Below, in pieces: positions 17,267 through 26,496 of a stretch of 64,000 nt of DNA. Numbering within the stretch: the stretch's first letter is position 1; every line of letters starts with the position of its first letter. Under the pieces are notes generated by a model that was not told the origin of the DNA, did no database searches, and worked only from the letters and a program-made list of their open reading frames with translations. The stretch is taken from positions 2,232,001-2,296,000 of the forward strand of contig CBDFIN010000012.1 in NCBI GenBank assembly GCA_965248135.1, in the 5' to 3' direction. Origin of the DNA: SZUA-100 sp965248135 (GTDB lineage: Bacteria; Pseudomonadota; Alphaproteobacteria; Rhizobiales; Rhizobiaceae). The translations under genes were made by a program, and so were the position numbers.

Positions 17267-19570
17267 ATGACGACAAATTTTGCAACAGATGTGATGGATT
17301 CCATCACCCGACCTGCCGATCAGGCGCGCCACCAAACCAGAGTGCGCAAATTCGGGTTCGTGCTGGTTATTGCAGCGCTCGTGTTTGTGTCGGCATCATT
17401 TGTCCTGCTGATGGGTTTTACCCCTGTAGTCCCCACCAATACCGTCGTTATCCGAGTGATGGCGATCAACGGTGTGCTCATTGCGGCATTGATGGGTTTT
17501 CTTTTCAGAGAGGCAACCAACCTTTATCAAGCCCGGCGTAAAGGCAAGGCGGCGGCCCGTCTGCATATTCGTATTGTCGGACTTTTCGCCATCGTGGCGG
17601 CTTTGCCAGCGATTTTCGTGGCGGTAGCGGCCGGAATCACGCTTGATCTTGGTCTGGATCGCTGGTTTGAAAGCCGGACACGCTCGATTGTTGATTCCTC
17701 CATCAGTGTGGCCCAGGCCTATGTCAACGAAAGTGGACGCGGCCTGCAAAACACCACGTTGTCGATGGCAGCGACGCTCGACAGGGCGCGCACGCTCTAC
17801 AATCTTGATCGCACGGGCTTTAAAAACATGATGACCCGGCAGGCTCGAGGCAGGGGGCTGTCGCTTGCTAAATTGCTGCGGCGGGATGGTACAATAATTG
17901 TCGAGGCTGATATCCCGCTTGACCGACCACTGCCCAATGTTCCAAAGGACATTTTGACGGCAGCCGAGGACGGCACGCCGGTATATATTCCACCTGGCAG
18001 GACAAACCTGGTCGGCAGCGTGGTCAGGCTCAAGGAAATTCCGGCCGGATACCTCTATACCATCCGGGTGATTGATTCGACAGTCATGGGGTCGATCCAA
18101 ACCATGCAGGAGCTGACCGCCGATTATAAGAAACTCGAAAACAATCGACTTTCTCTGCAACTGACATTTGCATTGCTCTATATCGGCATATCTCTGATTG
18201 TTCTTTTGTCTGCCATTTGGATGGGGGTAGGTGTCGCCGACCGGTTGGTTGCTCCGATTCGCAGATTAATAGGTGCTGCCGATGAAGTAAGTTCCGGCAA
18301 TCTTGAAGTCCAGGTCGAGACCTATCGCTCCGAAGGTGATTTGCGGTCGCTTGGCAACACTTTCAACAATATGACGATGGAATTGCGTAGCCAGCGCGAT
18401 GAAATTCTTCAGACCCAGGAACAAATCGATCAACGCAGACGTTTTATCGAGGCGGTTTTATCAGGCGTTTCGGCCGGTGTCATCGGGGTCGATCCCGATG
18501 GCATTGTAACAGTAGTCAACAAGTCTGCATTCTTTCTTGCCGGGGATAAGGAAAATATCGTCGGAAAGCCGCTTCGCGAGGTATCGCAAAAACTGAACCG
18601 GGTTTTCGAGCAGGCCGTTGCTGCCGGAAAAGGCGAATTCAGAAGCCAGCTTACCACGCTTGTCAGCGGTAGGGAGCGGACGCTGAACATACAGGTGACA
18701 ATGGAGGGTTCAGAAGACCGCCTACACTCCTATGTGATCACCATTGATGACATAACCAATCTGGTCGCAGCGCAAAGAAGTTCTGCCTGGGCAGATGTGG
18801 CGCGCCGCATCGCCCATGAAATCAAAAACCCGTTGACACCAATTCAGCTTTCAGCAGAGCGCATCAAACGACGGTTTGGCAATGTTATCGAAAAGGACCG
18901 GGAAATTTTTGACCAGTGCACCGACACAATCGTGCGCCAGGTCTCCGATATTGGCCGCATGGTAGATGAATTTTCATCATTTGCCCGAATGCCAAAGCCG
19001 ACGATGCAGGTCTCTAATCTCGGCGATTACGTCAAGGAGGCGGTGTTTCTGCAACAGGTGGCCAATCCGGATATTCTATTTGAAACGAAACTGGGTGAAG
19101 CGCCCTTGACAGGAAAATTTGACCATCGGCTAATGACCCAAGTCTTCACAAACATCATTAAAAATTCTGTAGAAGCTATTGAAGGAAATAACGATAAGAC
19201 TAAAGGAGAAATCGTGATTGAAGGTCGTGTGGATTCTGGCAAGATAGTTGTCGACGTGATTGACAATGGCAAGGGGCTGCCCCAGGAAAACCGCCATCGC
19301 CTGCTGGAACCCTATATGACGACCAGACTAAAGGGCACCGGACTGGGCCTGGCGATCGTTGGAAAAATTCTTGAAGATCACGAAGGTTATATCGAATTGC
19401 TTGACGCACCGGCGGTGGCTCTTGGCGGTCGTGGTGCCTTGATACGTGTGGTGTTACCGGCAGTTGATCGAAAACCGCGAGTGCAGGTGGCGGATGCTGG
19501 CATTTCTCCTGCTGATATCGCCGAGAAAAAAACGGCGACAAAAAAACCCGCAGAAAGAGCAGAAAGCTGA
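17267..19570 (+). CDS. ntrY: membrane sensor kinase NtrY
   Basis: A 767-residue sensor kinase paired with NtrX. The N-terminal part has several hydrophobic segments (about residues 29-100, such as FVLVIAALVFVSASFVLLMGF, and one near 105-130), an extracytoplasmic sensing part, another membrane helix near 297-320 and a HAMP region (VADRLVAPIRRLIGAADEVSSGNL). A PAS domain follows, then the phospho-accepting His in RRIAHEIKNPLTPIQLSAER, and ATPase motifs NIIKNSVEAIEG, DNGKGLPQENR and GTGLGLAIVGKI. The family links nitrogen or redox state to gene control. Its stop overlaps the ntrX start by 1 base. Confidence 0.95.
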   Translation: MTTNFATDVMDSITRPADQARHQTRVRKFGFVLVIAALVFVSASFVLLMGFTPVVPTNTVVIRVMAINGVLIAALMGFLFREATNLYQARRKGKAAARLHIRIVGLFAIVAALPAIFVAVAAGITLDLGLDRWFESRTRSIVDSSISVAQAYVNESGRGLQNTTLSMAATLDRARTLYNLDRTGFKNMMTRQARGRGLSLAKLLRRDGTIIVEADIPLDRPLPNVPKDILTAAEDGTPVYIPPGRTNLVGSVVRLKEIPAGYLYTIRVIDSTVMGSIQTMQELTADYKKLENNRLSLQLTFALLYIGISLIVLLSAIWMGVGVADRLVAPIRRLIGAADEVSSGNLEVQVETYRSEGDLRSLGNTFNNMTMELRSQRDEILQTQEQIDQRRRFIEAVLSGVSAGVIGVDPDGIVTVVNKSAFFLAGDKENIVGKPLREVSQKLNRVFEQAVAAGKGEFRSQLTTLVSGRERTLNIQVTMEGSEDRLHSYVITIDDITNLVAAQRSSAWADVARRIAHEIKNPLTPIQLSAERIKRRFGNVIEKDREIFDQCTDTIVRQVSDIGRMVDEFSSFARMPKPTMQVSNLGDYVKEAVFLQQVANPDILFETKLGEAPLTGKFDHRLMTQVFTNIIKNSVEAIEGNNDKTKGEIVIEGRVDSGKIVVDVIDNGKGLPQENRHRLLEPYMTTRLKGTGLGLAIVGKILEDHEGYIELLDAPAVALGGRGALIRVVLPAVDRKPRVQVADAGISPADIAEKKTATKKPAERAES

Positions 19571-20931
19571 TGGCCTCCGATATTTTAGTCATTGATGATG
19601 AAGCCGACATCCGCGACCTGGTGGCCGGGATACTGGAGGACGAGGGACACGGAACCCGCACAGCCCGCAATAGTGATGAGGCGCTGGAGGCTATCGTTGA
19701 GCGCCGGCCGTCATTGATATTTCTTGACATCTGGCTGCAAGGCAGCCGGTTGGACGGGCTGGGACTATTGGATATTGTCAAGGAAAGTCATGCCGACCTG
19801 CCTGTCGTTGTCATTTCAGGCCACGGCAATATCGAAACCGCCGTATCGGCGATCAAGCGCGGTGCCTATGAATATATCGAAAAGCCGTTCAAGGCGGATC
19901 GGTTGATTCTAGTAGCGGAAAGGGCACTTGAGGCATCGTCGCTCCGTCGTCAGGTCAAGGATCTGCAAAAACGCAGTCCCGACATGGCTGAACTGATCGG
20001 TACTTCAGTGCCGATGAATCAATTGCGACACACCATCGAACGGGTTGCTCCGACCAATAGCAGAATATTGATAACCGGCCCTTCGGGTTCGGGCAAGGAG
20101 ATGGTCGCCCGGGCCATCCACGACAATTCCAATCGTTCCTCCGGTCCATTTGTGGTGCTGAATGCTGCGACGATTACCGCCGAGCGAATGGAAATTGAAT
20201 TATTCGGCATTGAAAGCAGCGATCAGCAACAGGGCAAGGTGGGCGCGTTGGAAGAAGCCCATGGCGGTACTTTGTTCCTGGATGAAGTTGCTGATATGCC
20301 ACGGGATACGCAAAGCCGGATATTGCGCGTTCTGGTCGACCAATCGTTTAGCCGGGTGGGTGGTGCCGGAAGGGTTAAAGTGGATGTGCGCATCTTGTCT
20401 TCCACTGCCACCGATCTTGAGGCGCTTATTCGTTCCGGCGCTTTTCGCGAGGATTTATTCCATCGGCTGGCGGTTGTGCCTATCAGGGTGCCAGGTCTCT
20501 CAGAACGACGTGATGATATATCGCTATTGGTGGCGGCCTTTATGCGGCAGATTGGCGAGCACGTAGGCATCAAGCCCAGCACCATCGGTGATGATGCCAT
20601 GGCGGTGTTGCAGGCCCATGATTGGCCGGGCAATGTTCGTCAGTTGCGCAATAATGTTGAAAGGTTGATGATCCTTGCCCGCGACAATGAAGATGGCGCC
20701 ATCACGGTTGACATGCTTCCAGGTGAGATCGGCGATATGCTGCCTAAACCGCCCGGTGCGGGCGATGAACAACTGCTTTCGCTGCCGCTGCGCGAAGCGC
20801 GCGAGATGTTTGAGAAAGGCTATCTGGTGGCCCAGATCAATCGTTTTGGCGGAAATGTCTCGCGCACGGCCGAATTCGTTGGTATGGAACGCTCCGCATT
20901 GCACCGGAAACTCAAGACTCTCGGTGTTTAA
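19570..20931 (+). CDS. ntrX: response regulator NtrX
   Basis: Partner of NtrY, 453 residues. The receiver domain has DDEADIRDL, the phospho-Asp in IFLDIWLQG and Lys in YIEKPFKADR. The AAA+ domain has Walker A GPSGSGKEMV and Walker B GGTLFLDEVADM. The GAFTGA loop is absent: the segment ELFGIESSDQQQGKVGALEEAHGG runs where it should be. Alphaproteobacterial NtrX proteins generally lack this loop, so it is not expected to activate sigma-54 polymerase in the NtrC manner. The Fis-type C-terminus ends NVSRTAEFVGMERSALHRKLKTLGV. Confidence 0.95.
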   Translation: MASDILVIDDEADIRDLVAGILEDEGHGTRTARNSDEALEAIVERRPSLIFLDIWLQGSRLDGLGLLDIVKESHADLPVVVISGHGNIETAVSAIKRGAYEYIEKPFKADRLILVAERALEASSLRRQVKDLQKRSPDMAELIGTSVPMNQLRHTIERVAPTNSRILITGPSGSGKEMVARAIHDNSNRSSGPFVVLNAATITAERMEIELFGIESSDQQQGKVGALEEAHGGTLFLDEVADMPRDTQSRILRVLVDQSFSRVGGAGRVKVDVRILSSTATDLEALIRSGAFREDLFHRLAVVPIRVPGLSERRDDISLLVAAFMRQIGEHVGIKPSTIGDDAMAVLQAHDWPGNVRQLRNNVERLMILARDNEDGAITVDMLPGEIGDMLPKPPGAGDEQLLSLPLREAREMFEKGYLVAQINRFGGNVSRTAEFVGMERSALHRKLKTLGV

Positions 20932-20955
20932 AGCCTGATCTGGAGCTGATTTGCC

Positions 20956-22332
20956 ATGAAAGTCATTATCTGCGGTGCAGGCCAGGTGGGTTATGGTATT
21001 GCCGAACGTCTTTCGGCCGAAGACAACGATGTAACGGTCATCGACAAATCGCCCGAATTGGTGCAGGCGATACGCGATACGCTGGATGTCCGCGGGTTTG
21101 TTGGTCATGGTTCGGACCCTGAGGTTCTGTCTGCTGCCGACGCCAGCCAGACCGATATGATCATTGCGGTAACGCTTTATGATGAAGTCAATATGGTCGC
21201 CTGTCAGGTTGCCCATTCGTTGTTTAACGTGCCGACCAAGGTTGCTCGAATCAGAGCGCAAAACTATCTTCTTCCCCATTGGCAGGACCTGTTCTCGCGC
21301 GAACATATGCCGATTGACGTGATCATCTCTCCCGAAATCGAAGTTGGCGAGATGGTGTTGCGGCGCATTGCTTTGCCAGGCGCCACCGAGGTGGTGCGCT
21401 TTGCCGACGGAGCGGTGTCGATGGTGGCTATTGAATGCGACGAAAACTGCCCGATTATTGATACGCCGCTGCAGCAGCTGACCGAACTGTTCCCGGATCT
21501 GACTGCGGTGGTGACCGGCGTTTGGCGCTCGGGTACTTTATTTGTGCCGCACTCTACCGATTCTCTATTGGCCGGCGATATCGCCTACGTGATTGCGCAA
21601 AAGGGTCAAATTCGCAGAACTCTTGGAATATTTGGTCATGAGGAACCGGACGCCAGCCGCATCGTCATCATTGGCGGTGGCAATATCGGTTTTTATGTTG
21701 CCAGTACGATCGAGAAACGCCAACCCAATGCACGGGTTAAAATTATCGAGCTCTCCCGCGAGCGCGCTGTCGCTATTGCCGACAGACTAAGCCGCACCAT
21801 AGTGTTGCACGGAGGAGGTCTGGATCAGCAACTATTGCTGGAAGCAGGAATAAGTGATGCTGATTTGACGGTTGCGCTGACCCATGACGACCAGATCAAT
21901 ATTCTTTCCAGTGTGATGGCCAAGAAACTTGGGTGTGCCGCCAACATGACCCTGTTGAACAATGCCAGCTATTACGATTTTACCCGTGCCATGGGCATTG
22001 ATTCGCACATCAATCCACGCTCAGTGACCATTTCGAAGGTATTGCAGCACGTTCGAAGAGGCCGGATTCGCAGCGTCCATTCGGTTCAAAATGGCGCCGC
22101 CGAAGTGATTGAAGCAGAGGCATTGCAGACTTCGCCGCTGGTTGGTGTGCCGTTGCGTGAACTTGATTTGCCAGACGGCATTCGCATCGGTGCGGTATTT
22201 CGCAAGAATGAAGTTATTCAGCCGGACGGAGATACGGTGATCAAGTCGAACGACCGGGTGATTGTTTTTACTGTTGCCAGCCTGGTCAAGCAGGTTGAGT
22301 CAATGTTTCGTGTCAGCCTTGAATACTTTTGA
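20956..22332 (+). CDS. trkA: Trk system potassium uptake protein TrkA
   Basis: Peripheral regulatory subunit of Trk potassium channels. It has two RCK units: the first NAD-binding motif GAGQVGYGIAERL begins at residue 7, the second GGGNIGFYVASTIE at about residue 238, each followed by a TrkA-C domain. At 458 residues it matches the two-unit form. It comes 24 bases after ntrX, the standard neighbour in this order. The membrane partner TrkH is encoded about 4 kb away on the opposite strand (26497-27969). Confidence 0.95.
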   Translation: MKVIICGAGQVGYGIAERLSAEDNDVTVIDKSPELVQAIRDTLDVRGFVGHGSDPEVLSAADASQTDMIIAVTLYDEVNMVACQVAHSLFNVPTKVARIRAQNYLLPHWQDLFSREHMPIDVIISPEIEVGEMVLRRIALPGATEVVRFADGAVSMVAIECDENCPIIDTPLQQLTELFPDLTAVVTGVWRSGTLFVPHSTDSLLAGDIAYVIAQKGQIRRTLGIFGHEEPDASRIVIIGGGNIGFYVASTIEKRQPNARVKIIELSRERAVAIADRLSRTIVLHGGGLDQQLLLEAGISDADLTVALTHDDQINILSSVMAKKLGCAANMTLLNNASYYDFTRAMGIDSHINPRSVTISKVLQHVRRGRIRSVHSVQNGAAEVIEAEALQTSPLVGVPLRELDLPDGIRIGAVFRKNEVIQPDGDTVIKSNDRVIVFTVASLVKQVESMFRVSLEYF

Positions 22333-22426
22333 TGACAATTCCTCGAATTTCGTTTCATTTTTGGCAATTCATTTCTCGCAAGACATGAAAAAACAGTGCT
22401 ACGGAAGGGAAACTTGATGAGCGATT

Positions 22427-23755
22427 ATGGGGATTGAAATGCAGCTTGCGCGCAGAAATTGGGTTCCGTCAGACAGTGAAAGCCTGGTCCAGTCGATTGC
22501 CAGGCGAACGGCCGGTCAATCATCTGAAAATATTGCCGAAGCCATCGATCAACTGGTCAGCCGCAATCGTATCATACACGAAGTTGAATGTTTTAACCTG
22601 AATCCTGCAACCAATGTGATGAACCCGAAGGCCGAGGCGCTGTTGTCGGCAGGCTTGGGATCGCGTCCTTCGTTGGGTTATCCGGGCGACAAATACGAGA
22701 CCGGGCTCGAGGCGATCGAAGAGATTGAAATTATCGCAGCCGAGCTTTGTGCTGAAATTTTTGAGGCAAAATTTGCCGAAATCAGGGTTCCCTCCGGCGC
22801 GCTTGCCAATCTATACGCCTTTATGGCGACCTGCAAACCAGGCGATACCATCATCGCGCCACCGGCGACAATTGGCGGTCATGTCACCCATCACCTGGCC
22901 GGTTGCGCCGGACAATATGGCCTAAATACAATTTATTCACCGGTAAATGCCGATGGATACACCATCGACACCGACAAATTGCGCGATCTTGCGGTCGCCG
23001 AGCGGCCAAAACTGATCACCGTCGGCTCAAGTCTAAATCTGTTTGAACATCCGGTGGCTGAAATACGCAAAATTGCTGATTTGGTTGGCGCAAAGGTGCT
23101 TTTTGACGCGGCTCATCAATGCGGTTTGATTGCTGGAGGTGCGTGGAAGAATCCGCTGCACGCGGGTGCAGATTTGATGACCATGAGCACATACAAGAGC
23201 CTTGGTGGCCCGGCGGGAGGGTTAATCGTGACCAGTGATGAAACGCTTGCCGAGCAGCTCGATGCGATCGCATTTCCCGGCATGACGGCAAATTTTGATG
23301 CGGCGAAATCGGCGGCGCTGGCGATCACTATGCTGGACTGGCGCGAACACGGGCAGGCCTATGCAAGTGAAATGATTGCCGTTGCCCGTGCCTTTGCCGA
23401 TGCGCTGGACGCAGAGGGTCTGCCGGTATTTGCCGGGGCGGGCGGGTTCACCAACTCCCATCAGTTTGCGGTTGAGGCGAGTGGATTTGGCGGTGGTCAG
23501 CACGCGTCAAGGAAACTTCGAAAGGCCGGGTTTCTTGCTTGCGGAATTGGTTTGCCAATCGAGCCAGTTGCAGGTGATTTGAATGGTTTGCGCATCGGCA
23601 CGCCTGAACTGGTGCGCTGGGGCGTTACAACATCGCGGGTTGGAGAGCTTGCTACACTGCTGGCAAGGGCATTGAAATCTAGCGAACCGGAAACGCTGGC
23701 CAGTCAAACCGCTAAGCTTCGCGGTGAATTCAACTCGCTGAAATATGTGCTTTAA
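22427..23755 (+). CDS. serine hydroxymethyltransferase-like PLP enzyme
   Basis: Fold-type I PLP enzyme of 442 residues resembling SHMT but diverged from housekeeping GlyA. Visible features: GYPGDKYETGLEAIEEIE in the place of the SHMT substrate loop, LFDAAHQCGLIAG with the cofactor-contacting Asp and His, and TMSTYKSLGGPAGG with the PLP lysine in place of the usual THK. This may be a paralogue acting on another hydroxy-amino acid (an alpha-methylserine or related aldolase is possible). An ATG four codons later (22439) has a better-spaced GGGG ribosome site, so the start is uncertain. Convergent with hflX. Confidence 0.7.
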   Translation: MGIEMQLARRNWVPSDSESLVQSIARRTAGQSSENIAEAIDQLVSRNRIIHEVECFNLNPATNVMNPKAEALLSAGLGSRPSLGYPGDKYETGLEAIEEIEIIAAELCAEIFEAKFAEIRVPSGALANLYAFMATCKPGDTIIAPPATIGGHVTHHLAGCAGQYGLNTIYSPVNADGYTIDTDKLRDLAVAERPKLITVGSSLNLFEHPVAEIRKIADLVGAKVLFDAAHQCGLIAGGAWKNPLHAGADLMTMSTYKSLGGPAGGLIVTSDETLAEQLDAIAFPGMTANFDAAKSAALAITMLDWREHGQAYASEMIAVARAFADALDAEGLPVFAGAGGFTNSHQFAVEASGFGGGQHASRKLRKAGFLACGIGLPIEPVAGDLNGLRIGTPELVRWGVTTSRVGELATLLARALKSSEPETLASQTAKLRGEFNSLKYVL

Positions 23756-23810
23756 ACTCCCGTCCTGACGGCCATCAATATCAGAATATCGCATCGGCTG
23801 GCAGGCTGCA

Positions 23811-25205
23811 TCAATTGCGATTGAGCAATTTTTTCTTGACTTGCGGCGTGACCATCAGTTTCAATTCGAGCCGGCCATCATCCAGGTCTTTGCGGTTGAT
23901 GACCTTGGAGTTTTCATAAATCCATGGCAATCGCCCCATCATCGTATGATCAAGCACTAGGTTGAACACGCTGGCGTCGCGAGATAAGCGGCTTTCAATC
24001 TCGTTCAACAATTGAACGATGCCTGCGCCCGTCAAAGCGGAAACCTTAATTGGCGCATTGCTTTCGCCGCCCGCTGTTGCCGGATGGGTGACCAACTTAT
24101 TATCTGCAGTGCTTTCATCCTGCTCCTCAAGCAAATCGATCTTGTTCCAGACTTCGATAATCCGGTCATTTTTTTCGCGAACAACACCCAGCTCCTCCAA
24201 TATTTCAGCGACATCCTTTGCTTGAGCGGCGCTGTCCTGATGGGAAATATCGCCAATGTGGAGGATAAGATCGGCCTCGACCACCTCTTCCAGCGTAGCG
24301 CGAAATGCGGCGATGAGGTGGGTTGGCAATTGCGAGATAAATCCTACGGTGTCGGAAAAGATAACCGGTGTTCCCTGTGGCAGGGTCACGTTGCGCAAGG
24401 TAGGGTCAAGCGTCGCGAAGAGCTGGTCTGCGGCTTTCACGCCGGCATTTGTCAACAGGTTGAACAGGGTGGATTTTCCGGCGTTGGTATAGCCGACCAG
24501 TGCAACAACCGGATGCGGCACCTTTTGCCGGCGCGTGCGGTGCAAGCGGCGTGTTTTGCGGACCTTTTCAATTTCCACTTCAAGCCGGCTGATGCGGTCC
24601 TGCAAATGCCGCCGGTCGGCTTCTATCTGAGTTTCGCCTGGACCACCGACGAAACCCAGACCACCTCTTTGGCGCTCCAGATGCGTCCAGCTTCTGACAA
24701 GGCGGCCCTTTTGATAGTTCAGATGGGCCAATTCGACCTGAAGGGTGCCTTCCCTGGTACGGGCGCGCGCCCCAAATATCTCCAGAATCAAACCTGTGCG
24801 ATCCAGCACCTTTGCGTTCCAGGCCTTTTCCAGATTGTGTTGTTGAACCGGGGTCAGCGGCTGATCTACAATAACCAGTCCCGCGTCGCTTGCAGCGACA
24901 ATTCCTGCCAGTTCGTCGACTTTACCCGAACCCATCAGCGTCGCGGGTTTGACCGTTTTTACCTTTACCAGACCTGAATGAACAATTTCGAGATCAATCG
25001 CCCTTGCAAGGCCGATCGCCTCCTCCAGTCTCGAAGCATCTGAACGATCACTGTTGATGGGATCACCACCAGGACCATTGAGGACCCGTGTCTTGAATAC
25101 GGGAACCAAAACCAGCGCCTTTACCTGCTGATTTTCTCTCTTCTCAACTAATTGAAATTTGACAGGTCCCTTTTTTTTCCGATCCGGTTTTTCTTTATTG
25201 TCCAA
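23811..25205 (-). CDS. hflX: ribosome-associated GTPase HflX
   Basis: GTPase that binds the 50S subunit and rescues stalled or heat-damaged ribosomes. The N-terminal HflX domain includes LIVIDQPLTPVQQHNLEKAW and the ERQRGGLGFVGGPGETQIEADRR signature; the G domain has GYTNAGKST (G1), DTVGFISQLP (G3) and NKIDLL (G4). The likely start is a TTG immediately after the hfq stop, with no gap, so the genes are coupled. At 464 residues it is normal for the order, with a short basic N-terminal extension (DNKEKPDRKKKGP). Confidence 0.94.
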   Translation of the reverse strand: MDNKEKPDRKKKGPVKFQLVEKRENQQVKALVLVPVFKTRVLNGPGGDPINSDRSDASRLEEAIGLARAIDLEIVHSGLVKVKTVKPATLMGSGKVDELAGIVAASDAGLVIVDQPLTPVQQHNLEKAWNAKVLDRTGLILEIFGARARTREGTLQVELAHLNYQKGRLVRSWTHLERQRGGLGFVGGPGETQIEADRRHLQDRISRLEVEIEKVRKTRRLHRTRRQKVPHPVVALVGYTNAGKSTLFNLLTNAGVKAADQLFATLDPTLRNVTLPQGTPVIFSDTVGFISQLPTHLIAAFRATLEEVVEADLILHIGDISHQDSAAQAKDVAEILEELGVVREKNDRIIEVWNKIDLLEEQDESTADNKLVTHPATAGGESNAPIKVSALTGAGIVQLLNEIESRLSRDASVFNLVLDHTMMGRLPWIYENSKVINRKDLDDGRLELKLMVTPQVKKKLLNRN

Positions 25206-25457
25206 TCAGTCATTCCTGTCTTGCGGGGCGGCGCCTTCAAACAAATTCATTGGCTGATTGGGCATGATGGTCGATATGGCGTGTTTGTATACCAACTGGG
25301 AGTGTCCGTCTCGTCGCAGCAACACGCAAAAATTGTCAAACCAGGTTACCACGCCTGTCAGCTTCACCCCATTCACCAAAAAGATAGTCAGCGATACCTT
25401 GTTCTTTCTTACGTGATTGAGAAACACGTCTTGCAAGTTTTGTGATCGTTCCACCAT
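25206..25457 (-). CDS. hfq: RNA chaperone Hfq
   Basis: Hexameric Sm-like chaperone for small RNAs. The 83-residue protein has the Sm1 motif (LNHVRKNKVSLTIFLVNGVKLTGVVTWFDNFCVLL) and Sm2 motif (SQLVYKHAISTIMP) with the YKHA uridine-binding residues. A short acidic tail (GAAPQDRND) follows. The hfq-hflX pair is conserved across proteobacteria. No other gene lies between it and the aminotransferase gene about 130 bases upstream on the same strand. Confidence 0.97.
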   Translation of the reverse strand: MVERSQNLQDVFLNHVRKNKVSLTIFLVNGVKLTGVVTWFDNFCVLLRRDGHSQLVYKHAISTIMPNQPMNLFEGAAPQDRND

Positions 25458-25589
25458 CGTGCTCTGCCCTCGTTCTTATGCTTGTATTTTTTACACAGTT
25501 GCCACCAACAGCAATATCGACACTGAATGGTAAAGAAAATCCAATCAAATTAATACACAGCTTGTAAGCATAGAAACCTTCTTCATACT

Positions 25590-26453
25590 TTAGCAAGCTA
25601 GTTTCTCGGAATGGTCGAAAAAAAGTGATCTCAACCGGGTGGCGAGTTCCCCCGGGTGGCCATTGGCAACCGGTTTATGGTCGATCATTACGACCGGCAT
25701 GACAACGGCGCTAGCAGCCGTAAGAAAGGCCTCCCGAGCAGATTTTGCCTCATCAGGCGTAAACGCCCGTTGCTCTACCGTTAGTCCCAGTTGAGCAGCA
25801 AGATCAATTACCAAACCTCGTGTGATGCCGCGAAGAATGCCGCTTTCGGCCGGTCGGGTAATTAGCACGCCCTCTTTGGACACAATCCAGGAGTTGGACG
25901 ATCCGCCCTCTGTCACAAAGCCATCAGTGTCAACGAACCAGGCTTCACTTGCGCCATTTTCGCGTGCTTTTTGCTTTGCCAAAACATTAGCCAACAGACC
26001 CACCGTTTTAATATCCACGCGTTCCCAGCGATTTTCCGGCACGGTGATAACTGCAACGCCCTTTTCGGCAATTGCGTTTGAACGAGCCAGATTTGTGTTG
26101 CGCGCGGTAATCACCAGCGACGGCGATACCGAAGGAGGTGGAAAAACGTGATCGCGCGGGTAGACACCCCTGTTTACTTGCAGATAGATGAAACCATTGA
26201 CCAGTCGGTTTCGCTGTGCAACTTCACGCAAAACTGTGACCAGACAGCGCCGGTGCATCGGCATTTTGATTTGCAATTCACCCAGCGATCGTTCTAGCCG
26301 GTTGAGATGACCAGTCATGTCGAGGATCATCCGATGCCTGACCTCGCAGACCTCGTAAACACCATCGGAAAACTGAAAACCACGGTCCTCGATATGAACC
26401 TGTGCCAGTGCATGTGGCAAATAGCGGCCATTCACATAGGCTATTCTGGACAT
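25590..26453 (-). CDS. dat: D-amino-acid (D-alanine) aminotransferase-like protein
   Basis: Fold-type IV PLP aminotransferase of 287 residues, probably making D-glutamate or D-alanine for peptidoglycan. Features: YVNGRYLPHALAQVHIEDRGFQFSDGVYE at the N-terminus; the PLP lysine in VDIKTVGLLANVLAKQKA; and EAWFVDTDGFVTEGGSSNSWIV with the cofactor-binding Glu. Branched-chain and aminodeoxychorismate enzymes share the fold, so the exact substrate is inferred from the D-alanine-type VDIK motif and from the position near hfq, where Dat is commonly found in rhizobia. Confidence 0.85.
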   Translation of the reverse strand: MSRIAYVNGRYLPHALAQVHIEDRGFQFSDGVYEVCEVRHRMILDMTGHLNRLERSLGELQIKMPMHRRCLVTVLREVAQRNRLVNGFIYLQVNRGVYPRDHVFPPPSVSPSLVITARNTNLARSNAIAEKGVAVITVPENRWERVDIKTVGLLANVLAKQKARENGASEAWFVDTDGFVTEGGSSNSWIVSKEGVLITRPAESGILRGITRGLVIDLAAQLGLTVEQRAFTPDEAKSAREAFLTAASAVVMPVVMIDHKPVANGHPGELATRLRSLFFDHSEKLAC

Positions 26454-26496
26454 TTCAATTCTCCGTTGTTTTCAACCAGGCCGGACTTGCCACCGG

